A DNA stretch of 64,000 nucleotides, taken from assembly GCA_041397645.1 (NCBI GenBank), contig JAWKWE010000004.1, forward strand, positions 2,418,001-2,482,000. The letters run 5' to 3'. The position numbers were made by a program, and so were the translations under genes. A model generated the notes under the pieces. It was not told the DNA's origin. It worked only from the letters and a program-made list of their open reading frames with translations, and did no database searches. Origin of the DNA: Hyphomicrobiaceae bacterium (GTDB taxonomy: Bacteria; Pseudomonadota; Alphaproteobacteria; Rhizobiales; Hyphomicrobiaceae). Shown one piece after another: positions 45,323 to 54,020 of the stretch; the first letter of the stretch is position 1; each line of letters starts with the position of its first letter.

Positions 45323-46423
45323 CTACTTTGCCTCGCGTGCAATGAGCGCTCGTTTGCGTTCAATGCCCCATCGATAGCCAGACAGCGCACCGTCGTTACG
45401 GATCACGCGATGGCAGGGAATGGCCACCGCAATCTTGTTCGCGGCACATGCGCTAGCTACGGCGCGCACGGCCTTGGGCATGCCGATGCGCTCTGCAATC
45501 TGCGTATATGTCACCGTCGTGCCGACCGGAATCTCTCTCAGGGCTAGCCAAACGCGGTGCTGAAAAGCCGTCCCACGCATATCGAGCGGAAGATCAAGTC
45601 CGTTCGCTGGGGTTTCGACCAGCCCCACGACTTTAGCCATGACGCCCTCAAACGTGGGGTCGCCACCAACGAGTGTCGCCTTGGGAAAGCGGTCTTCAAG
45701 TTCGTGAACCAGCGTCTCCGGATCATCCCCCAGGAGGATCGCGGCGATTCCCTTGGCACTGGCGGCCACTAGAATCGACCCAAGCGAGCATTGTCCCACA
45801 GCGAAATGAATCTGTGTTCCTGCTCCGCCGGACCGAAAATCGGAGGGGCTCATGCCAAGCACGCTCTCTGAGTCAGCATAGAAGCCCCCGCTGGAGTTGA
45901 ATCCGGCATTGAAGATCGCCTTGGTTATGGTGGGATCTTTTCTCAAGCTGTCGCGCAACCTCTTCTGACGGTGCGCGATGGCATAGGCCTTCGGCGTCAC
46001 ACCCGCAATCGACTTAAAAATGCGATGAAAGTGAAACGGGCTCAGCCCCATTGCCGCCGCCAACGTGTCGAGCTTTAGTGACTCTTCCGCGTTTTCTATC
46101 AAACGGCAGGCCTCTGCTACTTTGACGGCATATCGCTCATGGAGGGATAGTTCTTCGGGCCTGCAACGCTCGCAGGGGCGGAACCCCGCAACCTCCGCCT
46201 CGCGACACGAGGAATGAAACGCCACGTTCTCCCGCCGAGGTAATCGCGCTGCACATGAAGGCCTGCAGAAGACGCCGGTGCTCTTGACGGAATAGTAGAA
46301 CTTACCGTCGAAGGTCTGATCACGCGTGACAAGTGCCTGCCAATAGATCGCATCCAGGCTTTGTGTTGGAGGGATCGAAACTGCGCGTTGGGCGCGCAGG
46401 ACAGTCTTGCGGGCGGTCTTCAT
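45323..46423 (-). CDS. ada: Ada: adaptive response regulator and O6-methylguanine-DNA methyltransferase
   Basis: A 366-residue bifunctional DNA repair protein. The N-terminal zinc domain holds the four Cys of GVFCRPSCAAR and FRPCERCRPEE; the first of these takes the phosphotriester methyl group in E. coli. An AraC-type helix-turn-helix is seen in LAAAMGLSPFHFHRIFKSIA, and the C-terminal methyltransferase has VASACAANKIAVAIPCHRVI with the active PCHRV Cys. All methyl acceptor Cys are kept, so it should both repair and activate its own gene. No alkB or alkA is next to it. Confidence 0.96.
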   Translation of the reverse strand: MKTARKTVLRAQRAVSIPPTQSLDAIYWQALVTRDQTFDGKFYYSVKSTGVFCRPSCAARLPRRENVAFHSSCREAEVAGFRPCERCRPEELSLHERYAVKVAEACRLIENAEESLKLDTLAAAMGLSPFHFHRIFKSIAGVTPKAYAIAHRQKRLRDSLRKDPTITKAIFNAGFNSSGGFYADSESVLGMSPSDFRSGGAGTQIHFAVGQCSLGSILVAASAKGIAAILLGDDPETLVHELEDRFPKATLVGGDPTFEGVMAKVVGLVETPANGLDLPLDMRGTAFQHRVWLALREIPVGTTVTYTQIAERIGMPKAVRAVASACAANKIAVAIPCHRVIRNDGALSGYRWGIERKRALIAREAK

Positions 46424-46807
46424 TGTCAGCGTCTCGCTGTATCAAGCTCTCGGGCAGTACCCGTGCGTTCGTGTTTGCGGCAGCGCAGCAAAGCTCCTTG
46501 AAGTCCCGCGCCGTAAGCCGCCAAGACGTTGGCTTTGCCAAGTGGCAATCCCGACGCTAGTTAAGCCATAGGGCTGGCCCCGTTCGCCTCCTGTTTCTTG
46601 CTCTTGAACAAGAAAAAACGGCGGTGCGATTTAACTGACTGCCCCATCGCGCTAACCCTTTACAATTGCAACACGCTACACGATTGTCTGGTGCTTTTTG
46701 CGTGTCTGTCAGGTCCCTTTGCCTTGGCCAGCGCGGATGTTTGGCCAAGATCACATGCAATGCTATAAAAATAGACAGCCAACGACTTTGCTACCGGGAG
46801 CAAACGT
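46424..46807. other. Intergenic region between ada and the first AraC-type gene
   Basis: A divergent gap of 384 bases. It holds the promoter and direct repeat described for the AraC-type gene at its right end. I see no coding frame and no RNA structure in the left part, and no clear Ada box could be identified. Confidence 0.5.
46724..46769 (+). promoter_or_regulatory. Sigma-70-type promoter with TTGGCCA repeats
   Basis: The -35 element TTGGCC (46741-46746) is 17 bases from the -10 element TATAAA (46764-46769). TTGGCCA occurs at 46724 and again at 46741, 17 bases apart, in the same direction. The second copy is part of the palindrome TTGGCCAA and overlaps the -35 element. Such direct repeats suit an AraC-family regulator. 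The predicted transcript begins about 30 bases before the ATG. Confidence 0.5.
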
Positions 46808-47848
46808 ATGGGTCGTAAGTTGGACCTTGAGGCCACACCACGAGGGTGGCTGAACTCACACAGCGAGGGTCAGTGGAACTCTCTTGAAGACGCGGCGGAC
46901 AAATCGTTTGCTTGGGAAGAGGCGCTACGCACCTGCTATCTTGATTGGGAACTGACAAAGCCAGTCGGCCCGGATTTCAAGGCACGATTCCGCAAACGCC
47001 CCATCGACGAACTCGATCTAATTGAATGTATTTGCAGCCCTTGCTCCGGGCGCCGTGTCTTCCGCCAGACAAATAGGGAGGACAAGCCATTCATCGGGAT
47101 GCAGATCGTCCTATCGGGCTCAGAGCGCTTCACGATTGGCAATAAGACAATCCGCGTATCCAGAGGCGATGTCGTCTTCTGGAACAGCTTTGAAGAAACG
47201 GAATTCGAGGTTCTTGAGGAGCTCCACAAAATCACGCTTCTGGTTCCTCAAGCACTTCTGGAGGCACGCCTCGAATTAGGTTTGCTTATCCAGGGCGGTA
47301 TCGTCGACACAGAGAGCGCCACGGGAGCGTTGCTCTATTCCCATATCCAGACTTTGGCCCAGCGCTTCACCTCAATCGCGCCGCAAGAAATCTACGGAAT
47401 AAAGTGGTCCACGGTGGAACTCGGCGCGGCCGCCGCTGTTTGGCTCCAGCAACCGTTCATGACTCCGTCTCAAGCACATACGCGACGCATCCAGAATTAC
47501 ATCCTTAGCAATCTGCAGGATCCGGAGCTTTCGCTTGCCAAAATTGCGAGAGAGAATGGTATATCTATTCGCTACATCCACTCGCTGTTCAGCACCCTTG
47601 GGACCACCGCCTCGCAATGGATCATGGATCGGCGACTGGAACGATGCCGTGATGCCCTGGCCTCTCGCCGCGACTCACGCGGTCTCGTAAAGGATGTTGC
47701 CTTCCAGTGGGGTTTCAACGACGCGACTTACTTTGGCCGCGTCTTCAAGAAGAAGTTCGGCCTGACTCCCCTGGAGTTTTGGGGCCAAACACACAGCGCT
47801 AAGGATGAAATCCCTTGCGTTGAAGGGCCGCCAGCGGGAGGTGGCTGA
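46808..47848 (+). CDS. AraC-family transcriptional regulator with a Cys cluster (copy 1)
   Basis: A 346-residue regulator with an N-terminal AraC_binding_2-like domain (about residues 35-225) and a C-terminal helix-turn-helix domain (about 235-335) with LAKIARENGISIRYIHSLFS and VAFQWGFNDATYFGRVFKKK. The N-terminal domain has a Cys cluster, CICSPCSGRR (Cys74, 76, 79), kept in the paralogue at 48673-49677. The paralogues are about 60% identical by eye. GGGAG lies about ten bases before the ATG. It is convergent with the cupin gene. Confidence 0.92.
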   Translation: MGRKLDLEATPRGWLNSHSEGQWNSLEDAADKSFAWEEALRTCYLDWELTKPVGPDFKARFRKRPIDELDLIECICSPCSGRRVFRQTNREDKPFIGMQIVLSGSERFTIGNKTIRVSRGDVVFWNSFEETEFEVLEELHKITLLVPQALLEARLELGLLIQGGIVDTESATGALLYSHIQTLAQRFTSIAPQEIYGIKWSTVELGAAAAVWLQQPFMTPSQAHTRRIQNYILSNLQDPELSLAKIARENGISIRYIHSLFSTLGTTASQWIMDRRLERCRDALASRRDSRGLVKDVAFQWGFNDATYFGRVFKKKFGLTPLEFWGQTHSAKDEIPCVEGPPAGGG

Positions 47849-47878
47849 CGGCCCATGCGCTAGTGGACGTCGGATTGA

Positions 47879-48349
47879 TTAGGCCGCAGAAGCCTTTTTG
47901 GCTTGTCCGGACTGCTCCAGGAATGCGTTCCATGCCTGCTGCGCTTCAAACCAGCCAACGTTGGCGATGACCGAACCCTTCTCGTCAATGAATGCGAGCG
48001 GGCCGAGGAACGTCATGTAGAATGCGCTGTCGACGGGGAAGTTCGTGCGGTCGTGGCGCGCTGACGAAGCTTCGAATCCATAACCTGGTGCGCGGGCAGT
48101 CTCACCGCCATTCTGCTCACCGCCACGAATATCCATCTTGCCCTTGTACAGGAAATACTCGCCTGGGCCGGTGTGAATGTGCGTTGCAAACGACGATCCT
48201 GCGGGGCAATCAAATACTGCCGTCCAAGACCCCATCTCTGGGCAAACATTCAGCAGGCGCCACTTGATCCCACCTTCGGCAAACCCCTCGAATGGGGCCC
48301 ATGGGGTATCGTCCATTTGCACGTAGATGTCTTGTGCCTTGGGCTTCAT
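47879..48349 (-). CDS. Cupin dioxygenase resembling acetylacetone-cleaving enzyme
   Basis: A 156-residue single-domain cupin like acetylacetone dioxygenase (Dke1, about 153 residues), which cleaves 2,4-pentanedione with O2 into acetate and methylglyoxal at a three-His iron site. The His pair is in FATHIHTGPGEYFLYKGKM, and a later His is in SSARHDRTNFPV, consistent with that three-His site. The ATG at 48349 follows GGAGG; the longer frame from 48400 is not used. The family also contains 2,4'-dihydroxyacetophenone dioxygenase, so the substrate is an inference. Confidence 0.75.
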   Translation of the reverse strand: MKPKAQDIYVQMDDTPWAPFEGFAEGGIKWRLLNVCPEMGSWTAVFDCPAGSSFATHIHTGPGEYFLYKGKMDIRGGEQNGGETARAPGYGFEASSARHDRTNFPVDSAFYMTFLGPLAFIDEKGSVIANVGWFEAQQAWNAFLEQSGQAKKASAA

Positions 48350-48672
48350 TTTTTGGTTCCTCCATTGCCGATGATCGGCTGATTGCGATACCGACAACAA
48401 TAGTTTCGAACCCAGGCTTCTTCAGCGCAGACAAGCGCAGTAGCATCGCGAAAATCGCGTAGCGGACCTTTGATTCAACGCATCGGAAATCCGTTTGCGC
48501 TCTCGTCCGTCGATCTCAGCATAGCGATCTGTTCCATCAGTGCGCGCGTTCTCTTATCTAAGGATCGTTGCCTGCCTTTCCTCTAAGGTACGGATAAACT
48601 TAAGGGGGTGCAGTTTCTGCGCCCCCTCCTTTTATACAAGAATGTGAATTGTGAGTTTTCTGCCGGGATGCT
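48350..48672. other. Region between the cupin and the second AraC gene
   Basis: The promoter of the cupin gene must lie here on the minus strand. I see no clear consensus. A small hairpin CCGATCATCGG lies just before the ribosome binding site. No coding frame is credible apart from shadows. A terminator at 48603-48627 is listed separately. Confidence 0.4.
48603..48627. terminator. Hairpin terminator after the second AraC-type gene
   Basis: A 10-bp stem (AGGGGGTGCA / TGCGCCCCCT, one G-T pair) with the loop GTTTC. On the minus strand TAAGTTTATCC follows; on the plus strand CCTTTTAT follows. It lies about 46 bases past the stop of the minus-strand AraC-type gene. Confidence 0.6.
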
Positions 48673-49677
48673 CTAGAAGCCTTCTGCAATTTCTTGACAA
48701 TACAGAGGGCCATGCACCGTTTCCCAATAGCGGATCGGAGTTTGCCCAAACCGCTTCTTGAATACGCGACTGAAGTGGGCACTATCGTTAAAGCCCCACT
48801 GGAAAGCCACATCCTTAACAACGCCGCGTCCGTCGCGACGCGCACCCAGCGCATCTCGACAACGCTCCAGACGACGTTCCATGATCCATTGCGATACCGT
48901 GCATCCAAGGGCTCTGAAGAGCGAGTGCACGTAGCGAACGGAAATTCCGTTGTCGTCGGCGATCCTCTGCACGCTCAAATCGGCATTCTGAAGCTGCGCG
49001 AGAATATATCTTTGGATCCGTCGCGTGTGTTCCTTGGAAGGACTGATTATCGGTTGCTGCAGCCAAACAGCCGTGGCGGCACCCAGTTCGATGCTGGACC
49101 ACTTGATGCCGTAAATCTCTTCGTCGGAAATGTTGGCAAACTGCGAAGCGAGTGCGCAGATGTGAGAATAGAGCATCGCGCCCGAAGCGGTGTTCGTATT
49201 GACGATGCCGCCGCGAATGAGGATGCCCATCTCGAGACGAGACTCGAGCAACGATTGAGGCATCAATAAAGTGACCTTGTGCAGGTCCTCCACCACCTCG
49301 AACTCCGTGGATTCATAACTATTCCAGAAAACGACATCGCCCTTCGAGACCGAGATTGTCTTGTCACCGATCTTAAATCTCTCCCCCCCATCCACGACGA
49401 TCTGGATGCCAACGAAGGGCTCACCTTCCTGGGTGGTTCGCCGAAGCACGCGCCGCCCCGAACAAGGGCTGCACTGACACTCGACGAGTCTGATCTCTGA
49501 CAGATACTTTTGCCTGATCTGGGCATGAAACTCGTCGTTGACGGGCTTCGTCAGCTCCCAGTCGAGGTAGCAGTCTCTAAGCGCTTGCTCCCAGGCAGCA
49601 GATTTGCTGACGACGGCGGCCTCCGTGGTCCACCAATCCTCCCGGACAGGCTCGGTATGCGGCTCTCTCACGTTCAT
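48673..49677 (-). CDS. AraC-family transcriptional regulator with a Cys cluster (copy 2)
   Basis: A 334-residue paralogue of the regulator at 46808. The Cys cluster is CQCSPCSGRRV, in the same place, and the helix-turn-helix domain shows IADDNGISVRYVHSLFRALG and VAFQWGFNDSAHFSRVFKKR. Differences are spread along the protein, so it is an old duplication. GGGAGGGG precedes the ATG directly. The gene is divergent from the BKACE gene and is the likely activator of one of the two flanking enzyme genes. Confidence 0.92.
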   Translation of the reverse strand: MNVREPHTEPVREDWWTTEAAVVSKSAAWEQALRDCYLDWELTKPVNDEFHAQIRQKYLSEIRLVECQCSPCSGRRVLRRTTQEGEPFVGIQIVVDGGERFKIGDKTISVSKGDVVFWNSYESTEFEVVEDLHKVTLLMPQSLLESRLEMGILIRGGIVNTNTASGAMLYSHICALASQFANISDEEIYGIKWSSIELGAATAVWLQQPIISPSKEHTRRIQRYILAQLQNADLSVQRIADDNGISVRYVHSLFRALGCTVSQWIMERRLERCRDALGARRDGRGVVKDVAFQWGFNDSAHFSRVFKKRFGQTPIRYWETVHGPLYCQEIAEGF

Positions 49678-49692
49678 CCCCTCCCTGGGGAA

Positions 49693-49708
49693 ATCCGATT
49701 GGTCGGAT
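49693..49708. promoter_or_regulatory. Inverted repeat ATCCGA-N4-TCGGAT
   Basis: A perfect 6-bp dyad 15-30 bases upstream of the second AraC-type gene, in the divergent gap with BKACE. It could be an operator for autoregulation or an RNA hairpin in the leader. No copy was noticed at the other promoters of the cluster. Confidence 0.4.
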
Positions 49709-49950
49709 CGGAAGCTTGGCGTGCCTCTTTTAGTCGCAGCCTAGAAGCTTTCGTATTGGTGCGTCAAACGCTCTTCCACCGGCATCGAGCGCATGGGGAT
49801 TTGTCTGAGAGTGCAAAAGAACAAAAATCGCGCGCTTTACGCTCAGAGCCAAGTGCTCGTGCACGCACATCCAAGGGCAACTTGAAGGGTCCGCGCTAGC
49901 TTGCTGCTGGGTACACAGAACAGCCCCGTAAAGCGCTAGGAGGAACGGCT

Positions 49951-51051
49951 ATGGATGCAAAATCTCCACAAGACAAGGTAAATTGGGACTACATAGAGGA
50001 ATGGAAAAAGCCGGTTAACCCGCTGGGAGAAGAGAATAAAGACTTCCAGTGCATATGGATGCCCTATGGCTTGCCAGAGGCCATTGACCCTGAATCCACC
50101 AAGTATGGCCTGGGCGTTACCGTTCAGAACAAGTGGAAGATCCCCGAGAAGATTATGATCACCCAAACTATTACGGGTGCTTTCTACAGCAAACGGGGCA
50201 ACCCCAACCATCCGGTCTCTCCGGACGAAATTCTCGATCAGGCCCTCGCCTGTGCCGACGCCGGCGCTCAGAACATCCACGTTCACGTGCGCGGCGAAGA
50301 CGGCCACAACATTCTTTGCCCCAAGCTATTCCACTATGTGATCGACCCGATCCGCAAGTACTATCCCGATCGAATCGTCAGCGCCTGCATGGTGCCCTTC
50401 CAGAAGGGCGAATGGACAAAGATGATCGAATGCTTGCAGGACGGCCTGATGGACGAAACCCCCATCAACACCGTCGCGGCGTTCTGTGGCGATACCCTGT
50501 TTGCCAAGCCTCCTCACGTTATGATCGAGAAGGCCCGCATCTTGAACGAGCTGAACTGCAAAGCGCAGATCGCGGTTTACAGCGACGGTGACATCGACAA
50601 CGCCGACCGCTACCTGATCAAGACCGGCGCAGTGAAGCCACCGTACTATTGGGTCATCCTGCCGAACCTTCCGGGCGGGTCGCCCATGCAGAACCCCAAG
50701 GCGATGGTTGAAGTGCTGATGCACTACGTCAACCGTATCCAAGAGATCGACAGCGAGTCCGAGATCGTCGTTTGCGCATCCGGCCGCGCCGGCACGTATC
50801 TCGCTACGTTCGCCATGCTGCTTGGTCTTAACATCCGCATCGGCATGGAAGATACCGTTTGGCGCTTCCCGCACCAGGATGAGAAGATCAAGAAGAACCT
50901 TGATACTTGGTACCAGTTCAGCCAGATGGCGCGCCTCCTCGGTCGCGAACCGCTCAGTGCTGACGAGTTCCGCAGGAAACTGGGCATGAAGAAGCCCGGC
51001 GGCATCTTGCGCGACAAGGCCGGACAGCCCGTGCTGTCTATGGCTCGCTGA
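49951..51051 (+). CDS. Beta-keto acid cleavage enzyme (BKACE, DUF849 family)
   Basis: A 366-residue TIM-barrel zinc enzyme that condenses a beta-keto acid with acetyl-CoA, releasing acetoacetate and a new CoA ester. The family motifs are ITGAFYSKRGNPNHPVSPDE, GAQNIHVHVRGEDG with the metal-binding His pair, and the C-terminal LNIRIGMEDTVWRFPHQDEK. Residues that fix the substrate could not be assigned. AGGAGG lies about seven bases before the ATG. The acetoacetate product would be activated by the acetoacetyl-CoA synthetase at 54021. Confidence 0.9.
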   Translation: MDAKSPQDKVNWDYIEEWKKPVNPLGEENKDFQCIWMPYGLPEAIDPESTKYGLGVTVQNKWKIPEKIMITQTITGAFYSKRGNPNHPVSPDEILDQALACADAGAQNIHVHVRGEDGHNILCPKLFHYVIDPIRKYYPDRIVSACMVPFQKGEWTKMIECLQDGLMDETPINTVAAFCGDTLFAKPPHVMIEKARILNELNCKAQIAVYSDGDIDNADRYLIKTGAVKPPYYWVILPNLPGGSPMQNPKAMVEVLMHYVNRIQEIDSESEIVVCASGRAGTYLATFAMLLGLNIRIGMEDTVWRFPHQDEKIKKNLDTWYQFSQMARLLGREPLSADEFRRKLGMKKPGGILRDKAGQPVLSMAR

Positions 51052-51061
51052 CATCACAATC

Positions 51062-51096
51062 GGGGCTCCGGATTACCTTTCCGGGGCCCCACTTTC
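51062..51096 (+). terminator. Terminator after the BKACE gene
   Basis: An 11-bp stem (GGGGCTCCGGA / TCCGGGGCCCC, one wobble) with a 7-base loop, followed by ACTTTC. The T-run is weak but the stem is strong and sits ten bases after the BKACE stop. Confidence 0.65.
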
Positions 51097-51178
51097 ATAA
51101 GAACCGAGCAAATGCACGGCTGAGCCAAATTCTCGCCGGATTTTTTGCTGCGCCTAGATTTACCTCAGAGAGGACGAT

Positions 51179-51586
51179 ATGCCTGAGTTCGACGCACTAA
51201 TGGCTCAGAAACCGCACCACAAAATGCGGCAGGCATTTTCGGCGGCATCCGCCACACTGAATGAGACGACGTATCCACCAACGACACGAAAGATCGACGC
51301 AACCGACAGTGTACGATCACTGACGCCGAAGCAGCGCAAGGTATTCTCGCTGTTGAGCTTCGGGTTCTCCAATAAGGAGATTGCAGCGATGATGTCTGTC
51401 GCGGAGTCCACGATCAAGGCACACGTCTGCGCAATCTTTCAAGCATTCGGGTGCACCAATCGCGTCCAGGCTGCTCTCATCGCTTTCAGCATGCGCCAAC
51501 ACATGTCACCGGCTGAGCTTCTCCGCACGCCGCGCCGTCCATCCGCAGAAGAAATCGCCCACCTCAGCGGCTTTTTCGATCGCTGA
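51179..51586 (+). CDS. Small LuxR-type transcriptional regulator
   Basis: A 135-residue protein whose only recognisable domain is a LuxR/GerE helix-turn-helix at about residues 47-112 (LTPKQRKVFSLLSFGFSNKE, then VAESTIKAHVCAIFQAFG). There is no receiver or ligand domain; residues 1-40 are Thr/Ala-rich. It is a stand-alone DNA-binding protein. GAGAGGA lies directly before the ATG with good spacing. It is the third regulator in this catabolic region. Confidence 0.85.
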   Translation: MPEFDALMAQKPHHKMRQAFSAASATLNETTYPPTTRKIDATDSVRSLTPKQRKVFSLLSFGFSNKEIAAMMSVAESTIKAHVCAIFQAFGCTNRVQAALIAFSMRQHMSPAELLRTPRRPSAEEIAHLSGFFDR

Positions 51587-51634
51587 ATTCGGTCTGCAGT
51601 TCGGACAAGCTGACAGCTTGCGCAATGCAAAGAG

Positions 51635-51664
51635 AGGGTCGCAAATGCGGCCCTTTCGCTTTTC
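51635..51664 (+). terminator. Terminator after the LuxR-type gene
   Basis: An 8-bp stem (AGGGTCGC / GCGGCCCT, one wobble) with the loop AAAT, followed by TTCGCTTTT. It is 49 bases downstream of the stop. Confidence 0.7.
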
Positions 51665-51955
51665 CAGTCGGCACTTGGCGCAGAAATATCTGCGACACAC
51701 CGGAACGTCAGATTATTCCGAGATAACGGCTCGGGCGAAAATGTATTGCCGCAGAATTTATTTAAACCCTGCTCTGCTTTATCGAGCATTCGGTCTGGCG
51801 CGCTATTCGCAAAAAAACTAGGGCCCGTGTTGAAGCCTTTTGGTTGGATCGAACACGGCCCGGCTTCTTCATTCAAGCAGAGTAGGAACGACTGAACCTT
51901 ATGAGTCAGGGCGACCGCTCGCGCCCGCGCCTCCTTGCTGACGACCTCAAACGAC
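51665..51955. other. Noncoding gap between two terminators
   Basis: Rather AT-rich in the middle (51705-51815). It contains a bulged hairpin at about 51825-51870 (CCGTGTT pairing with AACACGG). I see no gene and no tRNA-like fold. Confidence 0.4.
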
Positions 51956-51987
51956 GACGGGGAGCGCTTCTAAAAGCGCTCCCCGTC
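51956..51987 (-). terminator. Terminator of the PQQ dehydrogenase gene
   Basis: A perfect 14-bp stem (51956-51969 with 51974-51987; GACGGGGAGCGCTT) and loop CTAA. It lies 27 bases past the stop on the minus strand, with a short T-poor tail (GTCGTTTG). Confidence 0.75.
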
Positions 51988-52013
51988 TCTGCTACTCGAT
52001 CGTGCGTTCAATC

Positions 52014-53669
52014 TTACTCGACGGTGAACGCGATTACCGCGGCGCCGCCACGAACGTTCTTGAAGTCGGTGAAGACGCTGGAGGCGAAGCCTGGGAACAG
52101 CGAACCGAAGCCCGACGGAACGACGATGTACTGCTTTCCATTGGCCTTATAGCTCATGATGCCGGCGCGGATGCCTGAACCGGTGTTGAACTTCCAGAGT
52201 TCCTTGCCGTTCTCGTCATCGTAGGCATGCACCCAACCTTCAGGATCGCCGTTGAAGACAAGGCCGCCAGCCGTCGCCAACACCCACCCGAGGCCGGGGT
52301 TCTTATAGTCGACGCGCCAAGCCATTTTTCCCGTCAAGGGGTCAAATGCCTTGAGATAGCCATAGGCCTTGCCACCCGGAGGCGGATTGAACTCGAATTC
52401 GCTGGTCGAGAAGTAGGGCTGCGAGAATGCGAGATCCCCGATCTTGGTCTCGACCGTCTGAGCTGAGTTGCACAGCTCAAAGCCGTTCGTATACCACAGT
52501 TTGGTCTTCGGGCTGTACGAACCGGCGTTCATGCTGCGAGCACCAAGAGCGCTTGGGCAGAAGATGTCTTTCTTCCCGTCGTTCGGCTCGTGGCGCTTGC
52601 CGAGAGCGCCGGTCTTCGGATCGATCCCGTCAACCCAATTCACGTTCTCGCTGAACTTCCAGACATTGAGAACCTTTCCGTCCTTCTTGTCGAGGACCGT
52701 CACGAACCCACCCTTGTTGAGGTGGAACATGATGTCCTTGCCATCGTGATTGACGGTCACGATCTCATTTTGGGAATCGAAGTCCCAGGAATCGTTGGGC
52801 ACTTCCTGATGGTGCCAAACAAGCTTTCCTGTTTTTGGTTCGAGCGCAATCAGCGAGGAAGTGTAGAGATTGTCACCACGACGCATGCTGGAGCGGAAGT
52901 CCGGAGCAGGATTCGACGTTCCGACGTAGTAGAGCTTCGTGTTCGGGTCGTAGGATCCCGGCATCCAGGCGCCGCCGCCGCCGGTCTCGCGCGTGTTACC
53001 AGGCCAGCTCTTAGGATCGTCCTTAAGCACTTCAAACGTCCAAAGCAGCTTGCCGTCGGCGATGTTGACGCCATAAATCTCGCCGCGCTGAGCAAGGTCA
53101 CCACCTGTCTTGCCGATGATGGCAACGCCGTCAGCAATGGTGGGAGGCGAGGTGAAGTTGCAGCCGTGGCACTCCTTCGGGTTGGTCAAGCGAACCTGCC
53201 AGCCTTCCTTGCCCGTCTTCTGGTCGAGCGCCATCATGCGGCCGTCCGACGTGCCGAACAGGACTTTGCCGTCACCAACGGCAACGCCACGATTGTAGGA
53301 AGCAAAGATCGACTTGATGTGATCCGGGTCGAGCTCCGGGATATAGTCCCAAAGTTGGTTGCCGGTGGCTGCGTCGAGCGCATAAACGCGGTTGTTCGCA
53401 GCGATGTAATACATGACGCCGTCGATAACCAGCGGCGTCACCTGAATGCCAGATGTGATGTCGCCCGGCTGGTGAATCCAGGCCACCTTGAGCTTCCCAA
53501 TGTTGTTTTTGGTAATTTCATCGAGGGGGCTATAGCGCCAGGAGCGGTAATCGCCGTTGAATTCTGTCCAGTTTCCATTCGCATCTTGTGCTGATGCAAC
53601 GGCAGAGAATGCCGTAGCAGCGAATGCGCCGAGCAGCAATTGCGCTGCCAGCCCTATGGGTCGTTTCAT
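52014..53669 (-). CDS. Periplasmic PQQ-dependent alcohol dehydrogenase with lanthanide-type Asp pair
   Basis: A 551-residue eight-bladed quinoprotein. The start at 53669 follows AGGAGG and gives a signal peptide ending VASAQD. The PQQ-stacking Trp is in GGGGAWMPGSYDPN, and the catalytic Asp is in NDSWDFDSQNE: Asp296, with a second Asp two residues on (Asp298), the pair that marks lanthanide-dependent enzymes such as XoxF. The usual adjacent Cys-Cys disulfide is missing (FASYNRGV in its place). A distinct ECHGCNF motif is present. No cytochrome XoxG or XoxJ gene is near, but a SoxYZ-like partner is at 56017. Confidence 0.88.
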   Translation of the reverse strand: MKRPIGLAAQLLLGAFAATAFSAVASAQDANGNWTEFNGDYRSWRYSPLDEITKNNIGKLKVAWIHQPGDITSGIQVTPLVIDGVMYYIAANNRVYALDAATGNQLWDYIPELDPDHIKSIFASYNRGVAVGDGKVLFGTSDGRMMALDQKTGKEGWQVRLTNPKECHGCNFTSPPTIADGVAIIGKTGGDLAQRGEIYGVNIADGKLLWTFEVLKDDPKSWPGNTRETGGGGAWMPGSYDPNTKLYYVGTSNPAPDFRSSMRRGDNLYTSSLIALEPKTGKLVWHHQEVPNDSWDFDSQNEIVTVNHDGKDIMFHLNKGGFVTVLDKKDGKVLNVWKFSENVNWVDGIDPKTGALGKRHEPNDGKKDIFCPSALGARSMNAGSYSPKTKLWYTNGFELCNSAQTVETKIGDLAFSQPYFSTSEFEFNPPPGGKAYGYLKAFDPLTGKMAWRVDYKNPGLGWVLATAGGLVFNGDPEGWVHAYDDENGKELWKFNTGSGIRAGIMSYKANGKQYIVVPSGFGSLFPGFASSVFTDFKNVRGGAAVIAFTVE

Positions 53670-54020
53670 TAATTCCTCCTTTACCGAGAATAGTTCGCTG
53701 TGGAGTGCATTGTTGTTGTCCGGGCTTATTGTGACCCGGTTGGCGACGCTGCGCAGAACAGCACGTCGGCTAAAGACGTAAGTTGGGTTGCCCCGCCGCG
53801 GCATGCACTAGCGTGATGCGAAATATGTCTAAGAGCGCACAGCTCCCGGTCTTGTGCACTTTGTGCGCCGCATCTACTCTCTCATACGATCAAGTGTGCA
53901 CTCTCGGAGGCACGCCTTCATCACGCGCGCTGTTGTCACGCGCGCCTATCTGCTCTTTATGAGAGGGCGCTCGTGAGAGTCGCAATTCGCAGATTGGTAA
54001 AATTGCTGGACGGACCCTGA
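53670..54020. promoter_or_regulatory. Divergent promoter region of the PQQ dehydrogenase and acetoacetyl-CoA synthetase genes
   Basis: 351 noncoding bases. It contains a 10-bp direct repeat TCACGCGCGC at 53921-53930 and 53936-53945 (15-base period) and two GTGCAC palindromes at 53854 and 53896. These are candidate regulator sites between divergently transcribed genes. I could not place a confident -35/-10 pair. Confidence 0.45.

Noticed and set aside
48395..48425. GGTTCGAA sequence resembling a tRNA T-arm on the minus strand
   Set aside because: No acceptor stem, anticodon arm or D-arm could be placed around it.
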